A DNA stretch of 64,000 nucleotides from Pseudonocardia alaniniphila (lineage in GTDB: Bacteria > Actinomycetota > Actinomycetes > Mycobacteriales > Pseudonocardiaceae), in assembly GCF_022524485.1 (NCBI RefSeq), contig NZ_JAKXMK010000010.1, positions 124,001 to 188,000 of the forward strand. The letters are read 5' to 3'. Of the stretch, positions 17,584 to 26,352 are shown one piece after another; position 1 is the first letter of the stretch, and every line of letters starts with the position of its first letter. The notes below the pieces were generated by a model. That model saw only the letters and a program-made list of their open reading frames with translations, was not told the origin of the DNA and did not search any database. Made by a program: the position numbers and the translations under genes.

Positions 17584-17597
17584 CGAACATATGTTCG
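17584..17597. promoter_or_regulatory. LexA (SOS) box on the dinB start
   Basis: The palindrome CGAACATATGTTCG at 17584-17597 matches the actinobacterial LexA operator core (CGAAC, four bases, GTTCG). Its central ATG is the best start codon of the polymerase gene, so LexA would cover the initiation region and the message may be leaderless or nearly so. Confidence 0.75.
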
Positions 17598-18790
17598 TGT
17601 CCGGCGAGGGGACGATCCTGCATGCCGATCTGGACGCGTTCTATGCGTCGGTCGAACAACGCGACGATCCCCGGCTGCGCGGGCGGCCGGTGATCGTCGG
17701 CGCGGGCGTGGTGCTGGCCGCGAGCTACGAGGCCAAGGCCCACGGCGTCCGCACGGCGATGGGTGGCGCCCAGGCCAGGTCGTTGTGCCCGCAGGCCGTC
17801 GTCGTGCCGCCCCGGATGTCGGCCTACTCCGAGGCGAGCAAGGCGGTGTTCGAGGTCTTCCGCAACACCACTCCGTTGGTGGAGGGGCTCTCGATCGACG
17901 AGGCGTTCCTGGACGTCGGCGGTCTCCGGCGGATCGCGGGGTCGCCGAGCGGGATCGCCGCCCGGCTACGCGCAGAGGTGCGCGAGCGAGTCGGGCTGCC
18001 CATCACCGTGGGGGTGGCGAGGACGAAGTTCCTCGCCAAGGTGGCGAGCGGGGTGGCCAAGCCCGACGGCCTGCTCGTCGTGCCGATCGGCGACGAACTC
18101 GGGTTCCTGCACCCGCTCGCGGTGGAGCGGCTGTGGGGCGTGGGGAAGGTGACGGCCGCCAAGCTGCACGAACACGGCATCACCACGGTCGGGGAGGTCG
18201 CCGAGATCCCCGAGCGGATCCTGGTGTCGCTGCTCGGCCCGGCGCTCGGCCGCCATCTGCACGCCCTCGCCCACAACCGCGACCCGCGGCCGGTGCAGGT
18301 CGGCCGCAGGCGTCGGTCGATCGGCGCGCAGCGCGCGATGGGGCGCCGCGCACCGAACACCCCGGAGGCCGTCGACGCTGTGGTCGTCGCGCTGGTGGAC
18401 CGGATCGCGCGGCGGCTGCGTGCGGCCGAACGGGTCGGCCGCACGGTCATGCTCCGGCTGCGATTCGCCGACTACTCCCGTGCCTCGCGATCCCACACCC
18501 TGTCCCAGGCGACGTGCTCCACCGACGCGATTCTCACCGCGGTGCGGGCGCTCACGGCCCGGGCCATGCCGGTGATCGAGGAACGAGGCCTGACCTTGGT
18601 CGGGGTGGCGATCGGCAACCTCGACGACGATGACGCCGTGCAACTCGTGCTGCCGTTCGACGAGGTGGCCGGCACCGCGCTCGACGCCGTGCTCGACACC
18701 GTCCATGATCGCTTCGGATCCACTGCGGTCACCCGCGCCGTGCTGCTCGGCCGCGATCCGGGTCTCACCGTTCCGATCCCCCCGGACTGA
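17591..18790 (+). CDS. dinB: DNA polymerase IV (Y family)
   Basis: About 399 aa. Catalytic carboxylates lie in HADLDAFYASVEQRD near the N-terminus and LSIDEAFLDVGG near residue 100. The thumb HhH region (LWGVGKVTAAKLHEHGI) and the little-finger domain follow. QLVLPF near residue 355 is a good beta-clamp binding motif. It performs error-prone or translesion synthesis. The start is uncertain: ATG 17591 lies inside the SOS box, GTG 17597 is two codons later and GTG 17551 lies upstream. The SOS box implies induction by DNA damage. Confidence 0.9.
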   Translation: MFVSGEGTILHADLDAFYASVEQRDDPRLRGRPVIVGAGVVLAASYEAKAHGVRTAMGGAQARSLCPQAVVVPPRMSAYSEASKAVFEVFRNTTPLVEGLSIDEAFLDVGGLRRIAGSPSGIAARLRAEVRERVGLPITVGVARTKFLAKVASGVAKPDGLLVVPIGDELGFLHPLAVERLWGVGKVTAAKLHEHGITTVGEVAEIPERILVSLLGPALGRHLHALAHNRDPRPVQVGRRRRSIGAQRAMGRRAPNTPEAVDAVVVALVDRIARRLRAAERVGRTVMLRLRFADYSRASRSHTLSQATCSTDAILTAVRALTARAMPVIEERGLTLVGVAIGNLDDDDAVQLVLPFDEVAGTALDAVLDTVHDRFGSTAVTRAVLLGRDPGLTVPIPPD

Positions 18791-18967
18791 TGAGAGGTGG
18801 CCGCGGGCGGGGCAGAGCGAATTGGCGAAGCATGGTTCCCCAATGTTTCGTGGGGTTCCCGGCCCTCGCGCGGCTGGGCATCGCACACGCGACTCGGTGG
18901 TTTGCCCGGTTCGAGACCCGACATGCGACGGCCGTCACAGTCGCGCAGTTTCACTGGCGTTTGCGAC

Positions 18968-18997
18968 GGAATCGAACCTGCGTATTCAGTGTGGGAA
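18968..18997 (-). repeat. Decayed copy of the tRNA-Gly 3' half
   Basis: This 30-nt stretch matches 20616-20645, the anticodon-loop to T-arm part of tRNA-Gly, at 27 of 30 positions in the same orientation. The acceptor end is not preserved. It lies 20 bp past the stop of the PRTase-hydrolase gene, so tRNA-like sequences bound that gene on both sides. It may be an old attachment-site scar. Confidence 0.55.
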
Positions 18998-19017
18998 CCA
19001 TCGTGTCCGTGCCCACG

Positions 19018-20343
19018 TCAGCCACTGGGTGCTGCGGCGGGGACGAGGTGCTCGGTAAACCAGGCCAGTGCAGCCGTCGCTGCTGCCTCCAGCGCGCCGG
19101 GTTCTCCGAACAGGTGGGTGGCGCCAGGGATGACGACGAGCCGGCTCTCGCAGCGCATCGAGGTCTCCGCCCGCCGGTTGCGGGTGAGCGCCTTCGTGTC
19201 CCGCCCGCCGACGATCAGCAGCGTCGGTGCTCGCACATCGCCCAGCCGCGACTCGGCCAGGTCCGGCCGCCCGCCACGGGACACCACTGCTGCGATGTCC
19301 GCGTCCGAGTCCGCGGCGGCCCACAGCGCTGCCGCGGCACCCGTGCTCGCGCCGACGTAGCCGACGGGCAGGCCGGCGAACTCGGGCCGGCTCCGCACCC
19401 AGCCGGTCACCTCGGCGAGCCTGCCGGCCAGCAGTTCGACGTCGAAGACCTTGGCCCGCCGCGGCTCCTCTTCCGTGGTCAGCAGGTCGAACAGCAGCGT
19501 CGCCAGTCCAGCCTGCTGCAGGACCCCGGCCACGTACGTGTTGCGCGGGCTGTGCCGGCTACTGCCGCTGCCATGCGCGAACACCACGACGCCGGCGGCG
19601 CCCTCCGGAACGGTGAGGCACCCCTTGAGCCGAACCTCCCCCACGGGAATCTCGACCTCGTCATCGCCGGCCGCGCTCACCTCGGCCGGTTGCTCGCGCA
19701 CCGCACGCCGCAACAAGTCCACGACCTCCTCGTCGGAGACCTGGCGGAAGTCGTCGTAGAAGTCGGTCACGCGTCCCGTTCGCCCACCGATCTCCAGGCA
19801 CACCAGCTCGTCTACTTCGTTTTCCAGCTCGGCGGCGGAACCGGGTGAGCAGACCGGTCCTGCCACCACCACCCGGGCAGCGCCCTGCGCCCTGACGACC
19901 TGGCACGCCGCCCGAGCGCTCGCACCGGTCGCGATCCCGTCGTCGACCAGCACGACCGTCCGACCGGCCAACGGCAGGGGCGGCCGATCGTGGCGGAACC
20001 GGTGGGCCCGCCGGTCGACCTCGGCGCGCGCCCGCCCCTCGATCTCCGCAAGCTGCGCGTCGCTCACATCCGCCTGCTGGATGACCGGTTCGTTGAGCAC
20101 CAGCACACCGCCCTCGCCGACCGCACCCATCGCAGGCGAGCGTTTGGGTCGATCGGGCTGGGCCGGGACTCCCAGCTTGCCCACGATGATCACGTCCAGC
20201 GGCGCATCGAGCGCCGTGGCCACCTCGAACGCGACCGGTACCCCACCCCGTGGCAGGCCCAGCACAACCACGTCCTCGCCCCGCAGTTGACGCAACCTGC
20301 CGGCTAGCCGACGCCCCGCATCCACGCGATCGGTGAACGGCAT
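19018..20343 (-). CDS. Phosphoribosyltransferase fused to dienelactone hydrolase-like domain
   Basis: 441 aa in two domains. Residues 1-220 are a type I PRTase with the PRPP loop VVLVDDGIATGAS near residue 130. Residues from about 230 are an alpha/beta hydrolase of dienelactone hydrolase type, with oxyanion region FAHGSGSSRHSPRN, nucleophile elbow GASTG and a C-terminal His in PGATHLF. ATG 20343 was chosen because GGGAGGG precedes it; the open frame extends further upstream. The same fusion occurs in M. tuberculosis Rv0571c, a DosR (dormancy) regulon gene. I see no convincing DosR box here. Substrate unknown. Confidence 0.85.
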   Translation of the reverse strand: MPFTDRVDAGRRLAGRLRQLRGEDVVVLGLPRGGVPVAFEVATALDAPLDVIIVGKLGVPAQPDRPKRSPAMGAVGEGGVLVLNEPVIQQADVSDAQLAEIEGRARAEVDRRAHRFRHDRPPLPLAGRTVVLVDDGIATGASARAACQVVRAQGAARVVVAGPVCSPGSAAELENEVDELVCLEIGGRTGRVTDFYDDFRQVSDEEVVDLLRRAVREQPAEVSAAGDDEVEIPVGEVRLKGCLTVPEGAAGVVVFAHGSGSSRHSPRNTYVAGVLQQAGLATLLFDLLTTEEEPRRAKVFDVELLAGRLAEVTGWVRSRPEFAGLPVGYVGASTGAAAALWAAADSDADIAAVVSRGGRPDLAESRLGDVRAPTLLIVGGRDTKALTRNRRAETSMRCESRLVVIPGATHLFGEPGALEAAATAALAWFTEHLVPAAAPSG

Positions 20344-20601
20344 AGCACCCTCCCTGGAGATCGAGTCTTCGGGCGGCGACCCGGTCCACGGTAGGGGCAT
20401 CGGGCCGTGGTCGCCGACCAGGCGACCTGGCGAGATCACCTTCTTGCGACCGCGAAGGCAGGTCGATCAGCGTCACCAAGATCGCCGCCGGGCGTTGACG
20501 CCGACGTCGCGAATGGCCTGGAAATGGTGTGGTTACTTCTGAGGAGCGGGCATAACAAAGGCCCAGATGCGGTTGAATAGCCCACATCTGAGCCTTACTC
20601 A
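20344..20601. other. Intergenic region between the PRTase fusion and tRNA-Gly
   Basis: 258 bp without a gene. It should hold the promoter of the fusion gene. I see no clear operator. Its last 60 bp are noticeably less GC-rich than the surroundings. Confidence 0.4.
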
Positions 20602-20675
20602 TGGAGCGGATGACGGGAATCGAACCCGCGTATTCAGCTTGGGAAGCTGATGTTCTACCATTGAACTACATCCGC
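20602..20675 (-). tRNA. tRNA-Gly(CCC)
   Basis: On the minus strand: acceptor GCGGATG pairs with CATCCGC; D-arm GTTCAATGGTAGAAC; anticodon stem-loop TCAGC TTCCCAA GCTGA with anticodon CCC; T-arm CGGGTTCGATTCCCG; discriminator T and an encoded CCA end. It reads GGG codons. Confidence 0.95.
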
Positions 20676-20860
20676 AGAGTGATAGGGGAAAGCTTAGCAC
20701 TTCACGCTGCGTAACGAGCAAGGCCAGGTCGGTCCCCCAAGAGGGTGGTTCTCACCCTCACGATCCGGTTGCTGGGATCAGGGCTCGACGGCCGGTAGCC
20801 GTCCAGTCACACTGCTGGAGCCCCGTAAGGCCAGCTCCCCCGGCCGCGAAGGACCCGAGC

Positions 20861-22012
20861 ATGACCGAGCTCGAACCGCCCCTGGGTTCGCTCCCGATCC
20901 AGGATCACGACCACGACGTCCTCCTGATCGCCGGCAGCCGACCCGAGGTCGCCCGCCTCGCGCCGGTGGCCACCGCGTTTGCCGACTCCGACCGGATCCG
21001 AGCCCTCACGGTCGCCACCGGACCGGACCCGATGACGGTCCACGAGGCGTTCGAGTCGCTGGGGGTGCCCGCCGACGTCACGCAGTTGCTGCGGGAGCCG
21101 CCGAGCCCGCAGCCCGCCGCGATCGCGTCCCTGCTGATGACGCGCCTCGACGAACTGCTGGTCGACCTCGATCCCTCCGCCGTCATGGTCTACGGCGGCG
21201 GGATGACCGCCGTGGTGGCGGCGCAGGTCGCCTTCTGGCGGCAGATCCCGGTCGTGCACCTACAGGCCGGCGTCGCAGGCGACGATCTGCTGTGCCCGTT
21301 CCCGCAGGAGGCCAACCGGCGCGTGATCGGTCAGCTCGCGTCGCTCTTCCTCACCACCACCGGCGACGCCACGCTGGGCAGCCCGGTCGGGCCCAACGCC
21401 ATCTCGGTGGGCGACACCCTGGCCGCCAACCCGCGCCCCGCCGATCTCCGGTTCGCGCGGCTGCTGCGCCGCGTATCGGCCGGCGGTCCGCAGGTGGTTC
21501 TCGTCGGACTCGACCGTCCCGACTCCCTCGGCGTGCTCGCCAGCCTCCCCGACCTGCTCGACCGCGAACCCGATATCGAGATCGTCGTCTACGGCGAGCT
21601 CGCGAGCCACGGTGCGGCCTACCCGCTGCTGAACCACCCGCGGGCCATCGTGGTGCGCAACCTCCCGCTCGCGGAGCTGGTCTGGCTCATCTCGGCCAGC
21701 GCCGTGCTGGTCTGCGACGATCCCGAACTGGTTGCCGACGCTCCCGGGCTCGGCACCCCCGCGGTACTGGTCGACGGGCCGCACATCCCGGAGCCCGGCG
21801 ACTCGATTCGCAGCATCCTCAGCCCCAAGGTCATGACCACGGTGCGGCAGGTGCTCGCGGCACCGAAGACGCTGCCCCCGCTGTCCGACGGGTTCGAGGC
21901 CGCCCGCGTCGAGCAGGCCGTTGCGTGGATGTTCGGGCTGTGCTCGTCTCCGATACTCACGGCGCCCTTCTCGTCGTCGCTGGACGACCCGGCCACCAAC
22001 ACCGAGGTCTGA
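20861..22012 (+). CDS. UDP-GlcNAc 2-epimerase-like protein lacking catalytic residues
   Basis: 383 aa with the WecB/MnaA fold: N-terminal [15 protein letters not shown] replaces the usual GTRPE signature, and the later [19 protein letters not shown] and [20 protein letters not shown] segments align with the second domain. The catalytic set is lost: the Asp of QGDT is YGGG, the Glu of HVEAG is Gln (HLQAG), and the His of the HRRE loop is absent ([10 protein letters not shown]). Only the Glu of PQEANR remains. ATG 20861 follows GAAGGA. It lies 23 bp before dcd. A binding or regulatory role is more likely than epimerisation. Confidence 0.75.
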   Translation: MTELEPPLGSLPIQDHDHDVLLIAGSRPEVARLAPVATAFADSDRIRALTVATGPDPMTVHEAFESLGVPADVTQLLREPPSPQPAAIASLLMTRLDELLVDLDPSAVMVYGGGMTAVVAAQVAFWRQIPVVHLQAGVAGDDLLCPFPQEANRRVIGQLASLFLTTTGDATLGSPVGPNAISVGDTLAANPRPADLRFARLLRRVSAGGPQVVLVGLDRPDSLGVLASLPDLLDREPDIEIVVYGELASHGAAYPLLNHPRAIVVRNLPLAELVWLISASAVLVCDDPELVADAPGLGTPAVLVDGPHIPEPGDSIRSILSPKVMTTVRQVLAAPKTLPPLSDGFEAARVEQAVAWMFGLCSSPILTAPFSSSLDDPATNTEV

Positions 22013-22035
22013 TCGGGCGCAGATACGCTGGTCCT

Positions 22036-22617
22036 GTGCTGCTGTCGGACGGTGACCTGCGCAAGGAGCTCGAGGCGGGACGTCTCGTGCTCGAACCGTG
22101 GGATCCAGAAATGCTCCAGCCGTCGAGCATCGACGTGCGGCTGGACCGGTTCTTCCGGGTGTTCCAGAACTCCTGGTACACCCACATCGACCCTGCGCAG
22201 CAGCAGGACGAGCTGACCACCCCGGTCGAGCCCGACGGCGACGAGCCGTTCGTGCTGCACCCCGGAGAGTTCGTGCTGGGCTCGACGTTCGAGTCGGTGT
22301 CCCTTCCCGACGACCTGGCCGGGCGGCTGGAGGGCAAGTCGAGCCTCGGGCGCCTCGGCCTGCTCACCCACTCCACCGCGGGGTTCATCGACCCCGGCTT
22401 CACCGGGCACATCACGCTCGAGCTGTCGAACGTGGCGAACCTGCCGATCACGCTCTGGCCCGGGATGAAGATCGGGCAGCTCTGTCTGTTCCGGCTGTCG
22501 AGCCCGGCCGAGCGGCCCTACGGCAGCGAGGGCGTCGGCTCCCGCTACCAGGGGCAGCGGGGGCCGACGCCCTCGCGGGCGCACCGGAACTTCCATCGGG
22601 CCGACACCCGGCGCTGA
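22036..22617 (+). CDS. dcd: dCTP deaminase, bifunctional mycobacterial type
   Basis: 193 aa. It resembles M. tuberculosis Rv0321, which converts dCTP directly to dUMP with dUTPase activity. Visible blocks are [31 protein letters not shown], the [14 protein letters not shown] signature, the active-site [15 protein letters not shown] (catalytic Glu) and a C-terminal [11 protein letters not shown] tail that closes over the nucleotide. GTG start at 22036. It supplies dUMP for dTMP synthesis and lowers dUTP. Its neighbour upstream is the epimerase-like gene; the ABC permease lies convergent 19 bp beyond. Confidence 0.95.
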   Translation: MLLSDGDLRKELEAGRLVLEPWDPEMLQPSSIDVRLDRFFRVFQNSWYTHIDPAQQQDELTTPVEPDGDEPFVLHPGEFVLGSTFESVSLPDDLAGRLEGKSSLGRLGLLTHSTAGFIDPGFTGHITLELSNVANLPITLWPGMKIGQLCLFRLSSPAERPYGSEGVGSRYQGQRGPTPSRAHRNFHRADTRR

Positions 22618-22636
22618 GGCCGCTCGACAACCGCGG

Positions 22637-23422
22637 TCAGTGCCGCGGGTCCCAGCGGAACCGGCGCGCGGCGAACGTCCCGAACACGGCAGGCCAGACC
22701 ACGAGCGCCGCGAGCGGCGGCAGGATCGCCGGCAGGCCCGCCGCTCCCGCCGTCCAGGCGCCGCCCGTCAGGGCGAGCTGGGTCAGGTCGCCCACCGCTG
22801 CACCTGGCACGACCATCAGGGCGGGCCACCAGCCGTCCGCGGGCGCGATCGCGGCCACGACCCCGACGCCGAGCATCACGAACATCAGCGGCAGCGTCGT
22901 GATCTGTGCCCGTTCCGGCGAGGGCGTGACCACGCTCGTCGCCAGCGCCGCCGCGACGACGAGGGTCAGCCCGCCGAACACGGCCAGCACCAACGGCAGG
23001 GGATCACTCGGCAGCGGCGTCCCCGTCACCACGTTGACCACCGCGAAGACCGCCAGCTGGAAGAGCGCGAGCACGACGCTCGGGGCCAGGGTCGCCGCGA
23101 GCAGGCCGCGGTCGGACAGGCCGCTGGTCCGCATCCGCTTGAGCACGCGGGTGTGCCGCCGGGTCACCAGTGTCTGTGTGGCCGTGAGGTAGAGCCCCAT
23201 CGTCATCGCCACGGCGAGCTGCAGCGTGATGCTCACGGCCTGTCGCGCCGGGTCGCCGCCGGACTCGAACTGGAAGCTCCAGAACACTCCCAACGCCACC
23301 GGCAGCAGGACGGAGGACACAGCCACCGTCTTGTTGCGCAGGATCAGCCGGGTCTCGGTGATCGCCAGTGCCAGAGCCCTGCTCGTCGGCGTGGTCGTGG
23401 CGGCCGCCATCGCGATGGTCAT
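22637..23422 (-). CDS. ABC-2 type transporter permease
   Basis: 261 aa with six hydrophobic segments and little else, the ABC-2 exporter pattern. The region after the second helix (TLVTRRHTRVLKRMRTSGLS) is the conserved cytoplasmic coupling helix. ATG 23422 overlaps the end of the ATPase gene by ATGA, giving a two-gene exporter. The divergent two-component system suggests that drug or envelope stress switches it on. Confidence 0.88.
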   Translation of the reverse strand: MTIAMAAATTTPTSRALALAITETRLILRNKTVAVSSVLLPVALGVFWSFQFESGGDPARQAVSITLQLAVAMTMGLYLTATQTLVTRRHTRVLKRMRTSGLSDRGLLAATLAPSVVLALFQLAVFAVVNVVTGTPLPSDPLPLVLAVFGGLTLVVAAALATSVVTPSPERAQITTLPLMFVMLGVGVVAAIAPADGWWPALMVVPGAAVGDLTQLALTGGAWTAGAAGLPAILPPLAALVVWPAVFGTFAARRFRWDPRH

Positions 23423-24369
23423 GCCCGGTCCTCCGTCTCGGTCCGTACGGCGTGGTAGATGTCGGCCAGCGAGGCGGGCGCGGCGCGCAGGTCGGGCAGC
23501 CGCACCCCTCGAGCGGCTGCCCAGGTCAGGAACATGGTCAGGTCGCCCTGCAGGTCGTCGGTGCGGACCTGCACCCGTGTCCCGTCGCGATGCGTGGATC
23601 CCCGCAGCTGCGGCAGGTCGGCCACGGCCTCCGGCAGCGTGACCGAGAAGCGCGCGGGCTGAGCCGCCACGATCTCGGCCAGCGTTCCGGCGACGGCCAC
23701 ACGGCCCTCGTGCATGATCGCGATGCGATCGGCGAGGGCCTCAGCCTCCTCGAGGTAGTGCGTGGTGAGCATGATGGTGCGGCCCGCGTCCTGCAGCTCC
23801 TGGATGGCGTCCCAGGTGCGCCTGCGCGACTCCGGGTCGAGGCCGGTGGTCGGCTCGTCGAGGATCACCAGCTCCGGTGAGCCCCACACCGCCATCGCGA
23901 GGTCGAGCCTGCGCTTCTCCCCACCGGAGAGCTTCCCGACGGGCACCTCGGCGCGGCCGGTCAGGTCGAAACGGTCGAGCAGCCGCCCTGGCCGGTCCGG
24001 CCGGTCGACGAGGCGCTGCCAGAGCACCAGCGTCTCCCGCACCGTCAGCTCCTCGACGAAGCCGCCCTCCTGCAGCTGCACACCCATCCGTGGGCGAAGC
24101 GCCGCCCGTTCGGTCGCCGGGTCGAGCCCCAGGACCGAGACGGTTCCGGCGCTGCGGGTGCCGAACCCCTCCAGCACCTCCAGGGTGGTGGTCTTGCCGG
24201 CGCCGTTCGTGCCGAGCAGCGCGAAGACCTCGCCCCGCCGCACGTCCAGATCGATCCCGCGCACGGCCTCGAAGTCGCCGTACCGGACGCGCAGGCCGCG
24301 TACCGACACGGCTGTCATCTGCTCAGGTGGCGCCACGGCCCGTCCGGCCCGAAATGTCGTCTCTGTCAT
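23419..24369 (-). CDS. ABC transporter ATP-binding protein
   Basis: 316 aa. Walker A is LLGTNGAGKTTTLE, Q-loop VQLQEGGF, signature LSGGEKRRLDLA, Walker B LVILDEPTTGLDPE and H-loop TTHYLEE: an exporter-type (DrrA-like) ATPase with a C-terminal extension of about 80 residues. ATG at 24369 (MTETTFRAG) was chosen by family fit; no strong ribosome site is visible and the open frame is longer. It forms an operon with the permease. A palindrome lies about 80 bp upstream in the divergent control region. Confidence 0.9.
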   Translation of the reverse strand: MTETTFRAGRAVAPPEQMTAVSVRGLRVRYGDFEAVRGIDLDVRRGEVFALLGTNGAGKTTTLEVLEGFGTRSAGTVSVLGLDPATERAALRPRMGVQLQEGGFVEELTVRETLVLWQRLVDRPDRPGRLLDRFDLTGRAEVPVGKLSGGEKRRLDLAMAVWGSPELVILDEPTTGLDPESRRRTWDAIQELQDAGRTIMLTTHYLEEAEALADRIAIMHEGRVAVAGTLAEIVAAQPARFSVTLPEAVADLPQLRGSTHRDGTRVQVRTDDLQGDLTMFLTWAAARGVRLPDLRAAPASLADIYHAVRTETEDRA

Positions 24370-24448
24370 GAGATCCACTGTCGCGAGGCGGGGGACCGTG
24401 CCGGTAGTGGCGATCAGCATCGGTCGGGCTGACAGTGCGCAGCGGCCC

Positions 24449-24466
24449 TGATGACACCTGTCATCA
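24449..24466. promoter_or_regulatory. Palindromic operator candidate between the ABC operon and the two-component system
   Basis: TGATGACA CC TGTCATCA, perfect 8-bp arms with a 2-nt centre. It lies 80 bp before the ABC ATPase start and 42 bp before the preferred kinase start. Its shape suits a dimeric NarL/DesR-type response regulator such as the one encoded downstream. Binding is inference. Confidence 0.5.
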
Positions 24467-24507
24467 ACTCCGGGCGTCGGTCTCGATACGTCCGATACGT
24501 TCGGGCC

Positions 24508-25704
24508 GTGGAGATCTCGCAGCCGCTGCCCGGAGCGGAGGAGCGCACCGTCCGCGCCGCCCGCCGCTTCGGCCGGATCGGGCTGTTGATGACCATCGCC
24601 TGGCTGCTCGTGGTGCCGATGTCGATGACGCTGACCGGGTGGCCGCCTGCCGGGTACACCGCAGCGCTGCTGGCCCTCTTCGTCGTCGCGCTGGGCCTGC
24701 ACGTCTGGCGTATCCGCGAGCTGACGAAGTCACTCGGCCGTCGGGCGCCGGCCTGGTTCATGATCGTCGCGGCGGCCGTCGGACTGGCCGTGTCACTGGT
24801 GGCGCTCGCGGGGAGCCCGGTCGGGTTCTTCTGGGCGCTGGTCAGCGGGGTGCTGCTCGGCGACATCGTCGGCGGCTTGCGGGCCCGCTGGACCGTCGTC
24901 TGGGTACTCGGTGCGGTCGGTGTGCTGTTCGGGTCCGGCTACCTGGTGCTGCTCCAGGCCTACGGCGAGACGATGGAGCGGTCCTCGTACATCCCGTTCT
25001 ACGTCGCCGGTCTCGCCGCGTTCTTCGTCGGCTCGATGTGGACCCTCGACTTCGAGCGGCTCTGGTGGCTCAAGGCGGTCACCGACCTGGACGACTCGCG
25101 GCGCATCGCCGCCGAGCTCGCCACCGCTCGCGAGCGGCTTCGACTGGCCGACGACCTGCACGACATCCTCGGTCACGCGCTGGAGGTCGTGGCGTTCAAG
25201 AGTGAGCTGGCGTCGAGGCTGCAGGTTGCCGATCCGGAACGTGCCCGCTCGGAGATGGACGAGGTACAGCGGGTGGCCCGGGAGTCGCTCGGCGAGGTGC
25301 GTGCCCTGGTGCGCGACGCGCGCTCGACCGACCTCGTCACGGAGCTGGCAGGGGCCCGGGCGGTGCTCGAGTCCGCGGGGGTCACGTTGGTGGTGCGGGG
25401 GGACCCCACCGGGCTCGGACCGACCGCGCGCAACGTGCTGGGCCGGGTGTTGCGGGAGGCGATGACCAACGTGCTGCGCCACGCCCAGCCGAACCACTGC
25501 ACGATCGAGATCGACGTCACCGACGGACACGCTCGGCTGCGCGTGGAGAACGACGGTGCCCTGCCTGCCGAGAGCATGCCGCCGGGCACCGGCCTGGACG
25601 CGCTGGGCCGCTACCTCGACGAGCACGCCGGGCGCCTCGACGCCGGCCCAGGCCCCGACGGCACCTTCCACGTCGACGCAGTGCTGCCCGGGGCCGCACG
25701 ATGA
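24508..25704 (+). CDS. Sensor histidine kinase (DesK/NarX type)
   Basis: About 398 aa from GTG 24508. An upstream ATG at 24451 lies inside the palindromic operator and is unlikely. Five or so N-terminal transmembrane helices (residues 25-185) are followed by a HisKA_3 dimerisation domain with phospho-acceptor LADDLHDILGHALEVVAFKS near residue 215 and a HATPase domain with VLREAMTNVLRHAQ (N-box) and a degenerate G-box. The intramembrane-type sensor without a large external domain is typical of kinases that detect membrane damage or fluidity. Its stop overlaps the regulator ATG by ATGA. Confidence 0.9.
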   Translation: MEISQPLPGAEERTVRAARRFGRIGLLMTIAWLLVVPMSMTLTGWPPAGYTAALLALFVVALGLHVWRIRELTKSLGRRAPAWFMIVAAAVGLAVSLVALAGSPVGFFWALVSGVLLGDIVGGLRARWTVVWVLGAVGVLFGSGYLVLLQAYGETMERSSYIPFYVAGLAAFFVGSMWTLDFERLWWLKAVTDLDDSRRIAAELATARERLRLADDLHDILGHALEVVAFKSELASRLQVADPERARSEMDEVQRVARESLGEVRALVRDARSTDLVTELAGARAVLESAGVTLVVRGDPTGLGPTARNVLGRVLREAMTNVLRHAQPNHCTIEIDVTDGHARLRVENDGALPAESMPPGTGLDALGRYLDEHAGRLDAGPGPDGTFHVDAVLPGAAR

Positions 25705-26348
25705 CCACGGAGAGCGCCCCCGGACGGCCCGCTGAGCCTGCTCGGATCCGGCTCGTGCTGGCCGACGACGAGTCCCTCACCCGGGGCGCGGTGAGCGCGC
25801 TGCTGGGCCTGGAGCCTGATCTCGTGGTCGTCGGCGAAGCCGCCACCGGCGACGACGCCATCGCCCGTGTGCAGCAGCACCACCCCGACGTCGCCGTGCT
25901 GGACGTCGAGATGCCGGGCCGGGACGGCTCCGAGGTGGCCCAGTGGATAGCGGCCAACCATCCGTCCACGCGCTGCATCATCCTCACCCGCCATGCCCGG
26001 CCGGGCGTCCTGCGCCGCGCGCTCGTCGCGGGCGCCACGGGCTTCGTCACGAAGAGCGCTCCCGCCAGCGTGCTCGCCGACGTCATCCGCCGGGTGCACG
26101 GCGGCGGCCGCTACGTCGACCCCGAGCTCGCCATGACGGCGCTGATGACCGAGGAGTGCCCCCTCACCGGTCGCGAGCTCGAGGTCCTGCGCGCCGTCGA
26201 CGGGTCGGGCACGGCCGCCGACATCGCGCGGCGCGTGCACCTCTCGCCCGGCACCGTGCGCAACTACCTGTCGTCGGCGATGCAGAAGCTCGGCGTCGGG
26301 ACGCGCCTGGAAGCGGTGGAGCGGGCGCGCGACAGCGGCTGGCTCTGA
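25701..26348 (+). CDS. NarL/FixJ family response regulator
   Basis: 215 aa. The receiver domain contains the acidic pair LVLADDE near residue 21, the phospho-acceptor Asp in VAVLDVEMPG near residue 67 and the conserved Lys in FVTKSAP near residue 117. The LuxR-type HTH is TGRELEVLRAV through GTVRNYLSSAMQKLG at the C-terminus. It is coupled to the kinase gene and probably acts on the divergent ABC exporter. It converges with the methyltransferase gene four bases beyond. Confidence 0.92.
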   Translation: MTTESAPGRPAEPARIRLVLADDESLTRGAVSALLGLEPDLVVVGEAATGDDAIARVQQHHPDVAVLDVEMPGRDGSEVAQWIAANHPSTRCIILTRHARPGVLRRALVAGATGFVTKSAPASVLADVIRRVHGGGRYVDPELAMTALMTEECPLTGRELEVLRAVDGSGTAADIARRVHLSPGTVRNYLSSAMQKLGVGTRLEAVERARDSGWL

Positions 26349-26352
26349 CCGT

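Noticed and set aside
16049..17590. Open frame upstream of dinB as part of the polymerase
   Set aside because: It is antisense to the LysR gene and out of frame with the cupin gene; the polymerase family begins near 17591.
18906..18920. T-arm-like ccggttcgagacccg on the plus strand
   Set aside because: No cloverleaf around it; too little to call a tRNA.
23419..24702. Extended start of the ABC ATPase at 24702
   Set aside because: The extra N-terminus is Gln/His/Arg-rich, unlike the family, and would run through the divergent operator.
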